Assembly: GCA_029005335.1 (NCBI GenBank)
Contig: JAQXFT010000177.1
Coordinates: 1-5,112 of the forward strand
Source of the DNA: Oscillospiraceae bacterium
GTDB taxonomy: Bacteria; Bacillota; Clostridia; Oscillospirales; Ruminococcaceae
Direction: 5' to 3'
Length of the DNA: 5,112 bases
The notes below the pieces were generated by a model. It did not search any database. It saw only the letters and a program-made list of their open reading frames with translations, and was not told the DNA's origin. Positions 1 through 5,112 of this stretch are shown one piece after another (the first letter of the stretch is position 1; every line of letters begins with the position of its first letter). Made by a program: the position numbers and the translations under genes.

Positions 1-26
1 CCTCCAAAACTTTTTTTGACCGTTAC

Positions 27-45
27 GGGCGGACGGTGTCCGCCC
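27..45 (-). terminator. G+C-rich hairpin after pflA, possible terminator
   Basis: A perfect 8-bp stem (GGGCGGAC / GTCCGCCC) with a 3-nt loop begins 5 bp past the pflA stop codon. Its position suggests the end of the operon. However, the RNA downstream of the stem on the minus strand is GUAACGGUC followed by an A-run, not a U-tract, so it does not look like a classical intrinsic terminator. On the minus strand the window ends in GGAGG (bases 5 to 1), which could be the ribosome binding site of another gene just outside. The hairpin may therefore be an intercistronic or RNA-stabilising structure instead. Confidence 0.4.
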
Positions 46-50
46 TGAAA

Positions 51-803
51 TTATTTATCGGCACTGTCTCTGCGGTGCTTGTTTCTTATTCCCTCAATAA
101 TTATGTCACGTGCTTCAACAGCCTTTTCCTTTGAAAGCGGTTCAACATCTTTAAGGGGATAATCTATGCCGAGATTTTCATATTTTACCTTTCCCATATC
201 GTGATATGGCAGAACGTCAAGAGCCGTAATATTATTCAAATCGGCAAGAAACTCTCCGAGCCTGAGGAGATATTCCCTCTTGTCGGTAATCCCCGGCACT
301 ACTACATGACGAATCCAGAGTTCCTTTTTATTGTCATGCAGATAGCGTGCAAAATCAAGAATATTTTTATTGCTTCTGCCGGTAAGCTTTTTATGCTCCT
401 CGTCATCTATATGCTTTATATCAAGCATAATCAGGTCAGTATACTTCATAAGCTCATCGACCTTTGATGTATCATCTTTATTGAAAGTTACTCCGGAAGT
501 ATCAACGCAGGTATGAATGCCCTTTGCTTTGGCTTTTCTGAAAAGCTCTGTAAGAAAATCAATCTGTGCCATAGGCTCACCGCCTGTTACGGTAAGTCCG
601 CCGTTTCTGAAAAATTCCTTGCAGTTGTCATACTGTTCAAGAATTTCATCAGCAGTCATGGGGTTATCTTTTTTGAAGTCCCATGTATCAGGATTGTGAC
701 AGTAAAGACATCTCAAAGGACAGCCCTGCACAAATACAACAAATCTTATACCAGGGCCGTCAACAGTTCCGCAACTTTCTATTGAATGTATATATCCGTT
801 CAT
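51..803 (-). CDS. pflA: Pyruvate formate-lyase-activating enzyme (radical SAM)
   Basis: This cytosolic activase uses S-adenosylmethionine and a [4Fe-4S] cluster to abstract a hydrogen from the PFL glycine, creating the glycyl radical. At 250 residues it is full length (E. coli PflA is 246). The cluster motif CX3CX2C is Cys28, Cys32 and Cys35 in QGCPLRCLYCHNPDTW. The SAM-binding GGEP motif is at 74-77, and LDIKH (127-131), IRHVVVPGITD (164-174) and LPYHDMGKVKY (198-208) are typical of the family. The ATG is 2 bp after the transporter stop, and its AAGG site lies inside the end of that gene, which suggests translational coupling. It is the last gene of the module, fitting a catalyst needed in small amounts. 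Its likely target here is the separate 81-residue glycyl-radical protein rather than a domain of PFL itself. Identification is secure; the target is inferred. Confidence 0.96.
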   Translation of the reverse strand: MNGYIHSIESCGTVDGPGIRFVVFVQGCPLRCLYCHNPDTWDFKKDNPMTADEILEQYDNCKEFFRNGGLTVTGGEPMAQIDFLTELFRKAKAKGIHTCVDTSGVTFNKDDTSKVDELMKYTDLIMLDIKHIDDEEHKKLTGRSNKNILDFARYLHDNKKELWIRHVVVPGITDKREYLLRLGEFLADLNNITALDVLPYHDMGKVKYENLGIDYPLKDVEPLSKEKAVEARDIIIEGIRNKHRRDSADK

Positions 804-805
804 TA

Positions 806-1462
806 TTATTTCACCTTCTTCTGATTATTCAGCTCTCCTGACTTGCGTATAAAAGGAAGTGTCATTCCTCCGACAGAGTTTCCGAGAATAACAAGCACAA
901 AATAAAGTACAGCTTCGGACTTGTAATTTCCTGACACAAAAAGATAGAACATATCTGCAATGCAGTGATTGAATCCGGAAATAATAAATACCATTATTGC
1001 AAGCAGAGTTCCCGCAAGAATTGCCGTATCGGAATTTGTTTTTTTATTGATTGACGCATTTTCCACGGCGATATACATAAGCATACCGCAGAAAACCGCA
1101 AGTATAAATGCACTTGCCGGCGTATCTGCAAGCTTGCCCTCCATAATAGTATACGCTTTTTCGGAAATTTTATCTCCGAATCTTGTAAGATTTACAAGCA
1201 GTGCTGTTACAGCAGTTCCTATGCAGTTTCCGACTAATATAAGCAATACTTCCGGTATGTATTTTACGCCTTTATCTGCAATATATCCTACTTTTCCGGT
1301 AAAAAGATAGAAGCCGAACTGTATTATTGTATAGAGTCCCAGTCCGAAAAGCATAGCTCCGAGATATTTATTATCGCATGAAAGATATACGACTCCGCCC
1401 ATTGAGACAAGCATACCCGAGGCGAACGAGTATGCGAGATATGATATTAAAAAATTCTTCAA
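806..1462 (-). CDS. focA: Compact formate/nitrite transporter (FNT family, FocA-like)
   Basis: This is an integral membrane channel of the FNT family, and its place in a PFL operon points to formate export or import. The family signature GFNHCIADM (163-171) carries the conserved pore His166, and LFT (53-55) matches the omega-loop constriction of FocA (Leu89-Phe90-Thr91). Lys110 probably corresponds to FocA Lys156. About six hydrophobic spans are visible, near 4-28, 33-57, 68-91, 115-135, 145-163 and 184-206. At 218 residues it is much shorter than E. coli FocA (285): the cytoplasmic N-terminus and the loop before the last helix are reduced. By alignment by eye, the position of FocA pore Asn172 is Tyr130 here. 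The start is TTG, supported by GGAGG 11 nt upstream and an in-frame TAA two codons upstream; the next Met is residue 17, inside helix 1. Formate as substrate is inferred from context. Confidence 0.88.
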   Translation of the reverse strand: MKNFLISYLAYSFASGMLVSMGGVVYLSCDNKYLGAMLFGLGLYTIIQFGFYLFTGKVGYIADKGVKYIPEVLLILVGNCIGTAVTALLVNLTRFGDKISEKAYTIMEGKLADTPASAFILAVFCGMLMYIAVENASINKKTNSDTAILAGTLLAIMVFIISGFNHCIADMFYLFVSGNYKSEAVLYFVLVILGNSVGGMTLPFIRKSGELNNQKKVK

Positions 1463-1473
1463 AAATTATCAGT

Positions 1474-1478
1474 CCTCC
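1474..1478 (-). promoter_or_regulatory. Ribosome binding site fixing the TTG start of the FNT gene
   Basis: GGAGG lies 11 nt before the TTG at 1462-1460. No ATG or GTG start in this frame fits the site, and a TAA closes the frame just upstream, so TTG is the only reasonable start. The spacing is somewhat long, which together with TTG predicts modest translation. Confidence 0.6.
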
Positions 1479-1491
1479 GGATAAAATTCAA

Positions 1492-1513
1492 GGGAGACTC
1501 CGGAGAGTCTCCC
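1492..1513 (-). terminator. Intercistronic hairpin, likely partial terminator or mRNA processing/stability element
   Basis: A perfect 9-bp stem (GGGAGACTC / GAGTCTCCC as read on the plus strand) with a 4-base loop sits between the glycyl-radical gene and the transporter gene. On the minus-strand transcript it is followed by UUGAAUUUUAUCC, a broken U-tract, so it would terminate only partly or would protect the 3' end of the upstream mRNA. Either way it could make the PFL subunits more abundant than the transporter and activase. The stem apex contains CTCCGG, which is complementary to CCGGAG in the transporter ribosome binding site, so an alternative pairing is possible, although the local 9-bp stem should win. 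Confidence 0.6.
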
Positions 1514-1539
1514 CCTTATTCAGAAATTCACGATTCAGA

Positions 1540-1785
1540 TTAAAGGCTTGCGTGGAATGTTCTTGAAATAACGTCGTCCTGCTGTTCCTTAGTGAGCTTT
1601 ATGAAGTTTACGGCATAGCCGGAAACTCTTACAGTAAGCTGAGGATAATTTTCAGGGTGTTTCTGAGCGTCAAGAAGTGTGTCTCTTGTGAAGACATTTA
1701 CATTGAGGTGATGACCACCTTTTTCAACATAGCCGTCGAGCATACCAACGAGATTTTCAACCTGTTTCTGATTAACATTAGCCAT
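1540..1785 (-). CDS. grcA: Stand-alone glycyl-radical domain protein (second chain of split PFL, GrcA/YfiD-like)
   Basis: This 81-residue protein corresponds to the C-terminal glycyl-radical domain of PFL. Residues 12-34 (LVGMLDGY, then HHLNVNVFTR) and PENYPQLTVRVSGYAV (44-59) match the end of E. coli PflB, and it ends in SRTFHASL as full-length PFLs end in TRTF. Gly56 (codon 1620-1618) in RVSGYAV is the radical site. It is shorter than E. coli GrcA (127 residues) and has only about 10 extra residues (MANVNQKQVE) before the homology. The preceding PFL chain lacks exactly this segment, so the two are inferred to assemble into one active enzyme, with Gly56 placed beside the Cys-Cys pair. The start is the ATG at 1785, 8 nt after a strong AAGGAGG. 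A longer reading frame from 1842 would overlap the upstream gene and has no such site. Confidence 0.93.
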   Translation of the reverse strand: MANVNQKQVENLVGMLDGYVEKGGHHLNVNVFTRDTLLDAQKHPENYPQLTVRVSGYAVNFIKLTKEQQDDVISRTFHASL

Positions 1786-1792
1786 TGTTAAA

Positions 1793-1800
1793 TCCTCCTT
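1793..1800 (-). promoter_or_regulatory. Strong ribosome binding site of the glycyl-radical protein
   Basis: AAGGAGGA is followed by a 7-nt spacer and then ATG. It is the closest match to the anti-Shine-Dalgarno sequence among the genes here and decides the start of the 81-residue protein. It implies high independent translation of the radical domain relative to the PFL catalytic chain, whose site is AAGGAG at 12 nt. Confidence 0.8.
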
Positions 1801-1819
1801 AATATAATTATCGAATGAA

Positions 1820-2038
1820 TCAGTCGTCTGCAAGTTCCTCAAGGAGTTCAGTAGGCTGACAGCAAGCTCCCTTTATACCACAGTCAGAGGTATTGAAGGT
1901 CCTGACCTTGATTCCGTCAACCTTATATTCTCCGTTTTCAGAAGTCTTTACATTGACTGTATTATTTCCCTCCCCCATAAGCTTGTCAATCATCTCAGCA
2001 AGCTCTGAGGAACAGTTTTTTTCATTGTTTTTATCCAT
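1820..2038 (-). CDS. Small unrecognised protein between the two PFL chains (Cys-rich C-terminus)
   Basis: I do not recognise this 72-residue protein. It is acidic at both ends, with no signal peptide or membrane span. Residues 11-22 look helical (SELAEMIDKLMG), 26-48 look like beta strands with a turn at SENGE, and the tail has DCGIKGACCQP (Cys53, Cys59, Cys60) followed by an acidic helix, TELLEELADD. Cys9 is a fourth cysteine. The Cys cluster might bind a metal or be redox active; that is inference. It starts 24 bp after the PFL catalytic chain and ends 34 bp before the glycyl-radical gene, all on one strand. Its GAAAGG site is 11 nt before the ATG, so it is probably translated, but less well than its neighbours. 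Residues 13-30 and 39-45 weakly resemble the glycyl-radical domain (see findings). A role in assembling, protecting or regulating split PFL is suggested by position only. Confidence 0.72.
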   Translation of the reverse strand: MDKNNEKNCSSELAEMIDKLMGEGNNTVNVKTSENGEYKVDGIKVRTFNTSDCGIKGACCQPTELLEELADD

Positions 2039-2062
2039 AACAAGATATACCTTTCAGGGAGA

Positions 2063-4162
2063 TTACTTGATAGAATCAATATCAAGGTCGCCCATGAATA
2101 CCTTAGCATCTTTTCCGAGAGCGTCAGGAATGATTGAGAATGTATTTGAGATACCGTCCTGAGCATCTGTGAAAGGAAGCTTAGCTACTGATGAGAGTGA
2201 AGCTACTGCACCATGAGTATCACGTCCGTGCATCGGGTTAGCACCAGGAGCAAGCGGTACACCGAGCTTACGTCCGTCAGGTGTAGAACCTGTATTCTTT
2301 CCGTATACGACGTTTGAAGTAATTGTCAGGATTGATGTTGTCGGAACGCCGTTTCTGTAGCAGTGCTGCTGACGTATCTTGTTCATGAACTTTTCAAGGA
2401 TTTCAACTGCGATATCGTCAACTCTGTCATCATTGTTACCATATTTCGGGAACTCGCCTTCAATTTCGTAATCAACGGCAACATTCTTTGCAACGTCAAC
2501 AACTTCGCCCTTCTTGTTCTTGATTTCGATATCCTTACGGATAACCTTAACCTTAGCATACTTTATAGCGGAAAGTGAGTCTGCAACTACTGAAAGACCT
2601 GCAACACCTGTTGCAAAATATCTCTTTACTTCTCTGTCGTGGAGAGCCATCTGGAGACTTTCATAGCAGTACTTATCGTGCATATAGTGAATGCAGTTAA
2701 GAGTATCAACATAGAGACCGGCAAGCCATGTCATCATATCGTCATATTTTTCCATAACGTCCTTATAATCAAGGTATTCGCCATCGAACGGACGATACTT
2801 AGGACCTACCTGAACGCCTGTCTTTTCATCAACACCGCCGTTGATAGCATAGAGGAGGCACTTAGCGAGGTTAGCTCTTGCACCGAAGAACTGCATTTCC
2901 TTGCCGACTCTCATTGAAGATACACAGCAAGCGATAGCATAGTCATCGCCGTGAGTTACACGCATCATATCATCATTTTCATACTGGATTGAAGAAGTCT
3001 TGATAGAGATAGAAGCAGCATATTCCTTGAATCCCTGAGGAAGTCTCTTTGACCAGAGAACAGTCATATTCGGTTCAGGAGATGTACCGAGGTTTTCGAG
3101 TGTATGGAGGTAACGGAAGCTGTTCTTTGTAACCATATGTCTGCCGTCAACGCCTACACCGCCGATTGATTCTGTAACCCACTGCGGGTCGCCTGAGAAG
3201 AGTGCATTGTATTCAGGAGTTCTTGCGAAACGTACAAGACGGAGCTTCATGATGAAGTGGTCGATAATTTCCTGAGCCTGTTCTTCTGTAAGTATACCTT
3301 TTTCCATATCACGTGTGAAGTAGATATCAAGGAATGTTGAAGTACGTCCGATAGACATTGCTGCACCGTTCTGGTCTTTAACAGCACCGAGGTATCCGAA
3401 ATAGAGAGCCTGAACAGCTTCTTTGGCAGTAGTAGCCGGCTTTGAGATATCGCAGCCATAGATTTCAGCCATTTTCTTGAGGTTTTCGAGAGCTCTGAGC
3501 TGGTCAGCGATTTCTTCTCTTGCACGGATTTTTTCTTCAGTCATAGGACGGGAATAGAAGTCCTTCTGTTTCTTTTTATCCTCAATAAGTCTGTCAACAC
3601 CATAGAGGGCAACACGTCTGTAGTCGCCGATAATTCTTCCTCTGCCGTAAGCGTCTGGAAGTCCTGTCAGAATCTTGTTACTTCTTGCAGCACGCATTTC
3701 AGGGGTATATACATCAAAAACGCCCTGATTGTGAGTCTTGCGGTATTCAGTAAAGATATGCTTGATTTCGTCATCAACTTCATAGCCGTTGTCTGAGCAA
3801 GCCTTAGCAGCCATATTGAGACCGCCGTATGGCATTAAAGCTCTCTTGAAGGGCTTGTCAGTCTGGAGTCCGACAATCTGTTCGAGGTCTTTTTCGATAT
3901 AGCCAGCACCATGGGAAACGAGTGAAGAAACAACCTTTGTATCCATATCGAGGACACCGCCTGCTTCTCTCTCCTGCTTCATGAGGTCGAGAACCTTGTT
4001 CCAGAGTGTCTTTGTAGCTTCAGTAGGTTCAGCGAGGAAAGATGAGTCACCGTCATATGGGGTATAGTTTTTCTGGATAAAATCACGGACATCAATGTTG
4101 TCAACCCAGTGACCGGGGACGAAACCATTCCAGGCTTCCACCTTAGAAAAATCAATCTTCAT
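2063..4162 (-). CDS. pflB: Pyruvate formate-lyase catalytic chain lacking the glycyl-radical domain
   Basis: PFL cleaves pyruvate with CoA to acetyl-CoA and formate in the cytosol under anoxia. The chain has 699 residues against 760 in E. coli PflB. Catalytic Cys412-Cys413 lie in IACCVSSM (E. coli Cys418-Cys419; codons 2929-2924). Arg429 in FFGARANLAK matches the substrate-binding Arg435, and the other substrate-site arginine lies in YGRGRIIGDYRR (172-183). The N-terminus (WNGFVPGHW, 11-19) and most of the barrel are collinear with classical PFL. Homology runs to DGISNTFSIIPDALGKD (669-685) and then the protein ends with a short unrelated tail, FMGDLDIDSIK. The RVSGYAV loop is absent; it is encoded at 1785-1540. 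This is a clean gene end, not a frameshift, because a complete small gene with its own start lies between the pieces. Conservation throughout argues for PFL rather than a diol dehydratase-type relative. An AAGGAG site lies 12 nt before the ATG. The promoter is at 4271-4242. Confidence 0.96.
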   Translation of the reverse strand: MKIDFSKVEAWNGFVPGHWVDNIDVRDFIQKNYTPYDGDSSFLAEPTEATKTLWNKVLDLMKQEREAGGVLDMDTKVVSSLVSHGAGYIEKDLEQIVGLQTDKPFKRALMPYGGLNMAAKACSDNGYEVDDEIKHIFTEYRKTHNQGVFDVYTPEMRAARSNKILTGLPDAYGRGRIIGDYRRVALYGVDRLIEDKKKQKDFYSRPMTEEKIRAREEIADQLRALENLKKMAEIYGCDISKPATTAKEAVQALYFGYLGAVKDQNGAAMSIGRTSTFLDIYFTRDMEKGILTEEQAQEIIDHFIMKLRLVRFARTPEYNALFSGDPQWVTESIGGVGVDGRHMVTKNSFRYLHTLENLGTSPEPNMTVLWSKRLPQGFKEYAASISIKTSSIQYENDDMMRVTHGDDYAIACCVSSMRVGKEMQFFGARANLAKCLLYAINGGVDEKTGVQVGPKYRPFDGEYLDYKDVMEKYDDMMTWLAGLYVDTLNCIHYMHDKYCYESLQMALHDREVKRYFATGVAGLSVVADSLSAIKYAKVKVIRKDIEIKNKKGEVVDVAKNVAVDYEIEGEFPKYGNNDDRVDDIAVEILEKFMNKIRQQHCYRNGVPTTSILTITSNVVYGKNTGSTPDGRKLGVPLAPGANPMHGRDTHGAVASLSSVAKLPFTDAQDGISNTFSIIPDALGKDAKVFMGDLDIDSIK

Positions 4163-4241
4163 AGTTGAAAAAATCTCCTTATATATAAATTAACTTGAAA
4201 AGCGTCTGACAGATAAATCAGATGATTTTCTTTCCACCTAT

Positions 4242-4271
4242 ATATTATCACAAAAGCACCCCATTTGTCAA
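4242..4271 (-). promoter_or_regulatory. Main sigma-A-type promoter of the pfl operon
   Basis: A perfect -35 TTGACA (4271-4266) is followed by 16 bp and an extended -10, TG-T-GATAAT (GATAAT at 4249-4244). TAATAT at 4247-4242, with an 18-bp spacer, is an overlapping alternative. The start point would be near 4236, giving a leader of about 70 nt before the pflB ATG. No other element in the region matches consensus as well. Confidence 0.75.
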
Positions 4272-4289
4272 TATCAATTATATAGACAA
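4265..4289. promoter_or_regulatory. Imperfect palindrome overlapping the -35 box, candidate operator
   Basis: On the minus strand a 25-bp dyad with outer arms TTGTC (4289-4285) and GACAA (4269-4265) pairs at 10 of 12 positions around a central T at 4277. The right arm includes most of the TTGACA -35 box, so a protein bound here would block RNA polymerase. The symmetry is visible directly; the binding protein is unknown. It does not match the usual Rex pattern (TTGTTAA/TTGTGA inverted) or the FNR pattern (TTGAT-N4-ATCAA). Confidence 0.45.
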
Positions 4290-4298
4290 TTAGCATAG

Positions 4299-4320
4299 TT
4301 GATATATCAAAAATGATATA
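4299..4320. promoter_or_regulatory. Upstream inverted repeats, possible regulator site
   Basis: A perfect 12-bp palindrome, TTGATATATCAA, lies at 4299-4310, and an overlapping inverted repeat, TATATCA-TTTT-TGATATA, lies at 4320-4303. They sit about 30-50 bp upstream of the -35 box, where activators often bind. The sequence resembles two FNR half-sites but with a 2-bp rather than 4-bp gap. AT-rich DNA gives such symmetry by chance fairly often, so the call is weak. Confidence 0.3.
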
Positions 4321-4329
4321 ATAGTAAGA

Positions 4330-4358
4330 ATTACAGGAAAACCGGCTTGAAAATTCAA
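4330..4358 (-). promoter_or_regulatory. Weak candidate second promoter upstream of pflB
   Basis: TTGAAT (4358-4353), a 17-bp spacer and TGTAAT (4335-4330) form an acceptable but imperfect sigma-A pair. It would add a longer leader that crosses both dyads. Chance matches are common in DNA this AT-rich. Confidence 0.25.
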
Positions 4359-4491
4359 CAAAAACGCTGATTTTTTGTAATATATGTCAAATCAGAGACA
4401 AAAAAAGTCTGAATTTTTGAAAAAATGACAAAATTAACCGTTATTTTTTACAAATTTTACACAATCTTTTTGTATATTTCATAAAAAAATT

Positions 4492-5112
4492 TCAGTTAAG
4501 GTTCAGAGAAGAAAACATATCCATAATTTCTTTCCTGTCTGCAAGAGACTGGGAAAAAGCGGTAGCACTTCCGGCAGAAATTCCATACTTAAAGGCATCA
4601 TGGAATTTACCGGATTTTATATATCCGTAAATAAATCCGGCAAGCATTGAATCTCCTGCACCCACGGAATTTCTGACTTCTCCGGAGGGAGCAGGAGCTG
4701 AAAATATTTCACCGTCCGCACATACAAGAACCGCTCCCTCTCCGGCAAGAGATACAAGAACATTTTCAGCCCCCATATCATGAAGCCTTTCAGCATAAGG
4801 AACAGCCTCTTCACGTGAATCAATTCTCACTCCGAAAAGCTCTCCAAGCTCAGAATTATTGGGCTTAATCAGAAAAGGTTTAAGCTCAAGGGATTTCAGA
4901 AGCAAATCCCCTGAAGCATCTATAACCGTATGCACTCCGCATTTCTGAACTCTCTCAGCAATACTTACATAAATATCCGACGGCAATGATTTCGGAACAC
5001 TTCCTGCCAATACAAGAAAATCACCGCTTTTCAGGTCATCAAGCCTGCTATATAGTCTTTCAAGGCTTTCGGGGTCGATATTACAGCCCATACCGTTTAT
5101 TTCCGTTTCAAC
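4492..5112 (-). CDS. fruK: PfkB-family sugar-phosphate kinase, probably 1-phosphofructokinase (5' end missing)
   Basis: The reading frame is open to the window edge, so only the last 206 codons are seen; the Met at 5091 is internal (preceded by VETEING), not a start. The enzyme would phosphorylate fructose 1-phosphate with ATP to fructose 1,6-bisphosphate in the cytosol. Visible family features are LAGSVPKSLP, the IKPNNSEL segment, the SLAGEGA turn and the C-terminal signature VGAGDSMLAGFIYG, whose Asp (codon 4653-4651) is the catalytic base. SVGAGDSM and the spacing match FruK; tagatose-6-phosphate kinase (LacC) is the main alternative, and the substrate-binding N-terminus that would help decide is outside the window. 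Same strand as the pfl genes, 329 bp upstream. Read-through is possible because no clear terminator follows, but pflB has its own promoter. Confidence 0.83.
   Translation of the reverse strand, partial: VETEINGMGCNIDPESLERLYSRLDDLKSGDFLVLAGSVPKSLPSDIYVSIAERVQKCGVHTVIDASGDLLLKSLELKPFLIKPNNSELGELFGVRIDSREEAVPYAERLHDMGAENVLVSLAGEGAVLVCADGEIFSAPAPSGEVRNSVGAGDSMLAGFIYGYIKSGKFHDAFKYGISAGSATAFSQSLADRKEIMDMFSSLNLN

Larger units (their letters stand above)
4163..4491. other. 329-bp AT-rich intergenic region upstream of pflB
   Basis: No coding sequence is supported here. Read on the minus strand it holds, in order: no convincing terminator for the kinase gene (a T-run follows the stop but no G+C-rich stem precedes it); a small imperfect stem-loop around 4390-4410 with a T-rich loop (TCAGAC / GTC-TC-TGA); a weak candidate promoter at 4358-4330; dyads at 4320-4299 and 4289-4265; the main promoter at 4271-4242; and a leader of about 70 nt with a weak TCTGA / TCAGA stem near 4223-4206, ending in the pflB ribosome binding site at 4180-4175. 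Confidence 0.7.

Noticed and set aside
201..1566. Several plus-strand open frames of 60-113 codons opposite pflA and the transporter.
   Set aside because: They are antisense shadows of well-recognised genes, with no ribosome binding sites or protein-like features of their own.
1540..1842. Longer 100-residue version of the glycyl-radical protein starting at 1842.
   Set aside because: It would overlap the end of the 72-residue gene, its extra N-terminus matches nothing in PFL, and the internal ATG at 1785 has a near-perfect AAGGAGG at 8 nt.
1786..2062. Split PFL as a sequencing error or recent frameshift pseudogene.
   Set aside because: The pieces are 277 bp apart, separated by a full small gene, each with its own ribosome binding site and new end sequences; every catalytic residue is intact. 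A single indel cannot explain this.
4244..4254. Rex operator at the -10 element, from the TTGTGA half-site.
   Set aside because: No inverted second half-site follows at the expected spacing; only one half is present.
4299..4310. FNR box.
   Set aside because: FNR sites need TTGAT and ATCAA 4 bp apart; here the gap is 2 bp. No FNR-type regulator gene is in the window.
4440..4491. Intrinsic terminator of the kinase gene.
   Set aside because: There are T-runs but no G+C-containing stem before them.
4492..5091. Complete 199-residue kinase starting at the Met at 5091.
   Set aside because: The frame continues upstream to the window edge with family-like VETEING, and PfkB kinases are about 300 residues, so this Met is internal.

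Overview
The window comes from a low-to-moderate G+C Gram-positive anaerobe. Purine-rich Shine-Dalgarno sites, a sigma-A-type promoter and clostridial-style pyruvate formate-lyase (PFL) sequences suggest Oscillospiraceae, probably Ruminococcus-like; the taxon is inferred. All genes lie on the minus strand, so transcription runs from high to low coordinates.

Layout in transcription order. (1) 5112-4492: the C-terminal 206 codons of a PfkB-family sugar-phosphate kinase, most like 1-phosphofructokinase; its 5' end is outside the window. (2) 4491-4163: a 329-bp AT-rich intergenic region with a good promoter (TTGACA / extended GATAAT) and several dyad symmetries, one overlapping the -35 box. (3) 4162-2063: a 699-residue PFL catalytic chain with the Cys-Cys active site but no glycyl-radical domain. 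(4) 2038-1820: an unrecognised 72-residue protein with a Cys-rich tail. (5) 1785-1540: an 81-residue stand-alone glycyl-radical domain protein with the RVSGYAV loop. (6) 1513-1492: a 9-bp perfect hairpin. (7) 1462-806: a compact formate/nitrite transporter (FNT) starting at TTG. (8) 803-51: the PFL-activating radical-SAM enzyme. (9) 45-27: a G+C-rich hairpin after the last gene.

The main result is that PFL is encoded in two pieces. Chain one supplies substrate binding and the two catalytic cysteines; chain two supplies the radical glycine. Each has its own ribosome binding site, and a small unknown gene sits between them. With the FNT channel and the activase, this forms a self-contained pyruvate-to-formate module: pyruvate + CoA gives acetyl-CoA + formate, and formate leaves through the channel. 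The kinase upstream feeds fructose carbon into glycolysis but is probably a separate transcription unit. The split resembles the oxygen-damage repair in E. coli, where GrcA (YfiD) replaces the broken C-terminus of PflB, but here the two-chain form is built into the operon.
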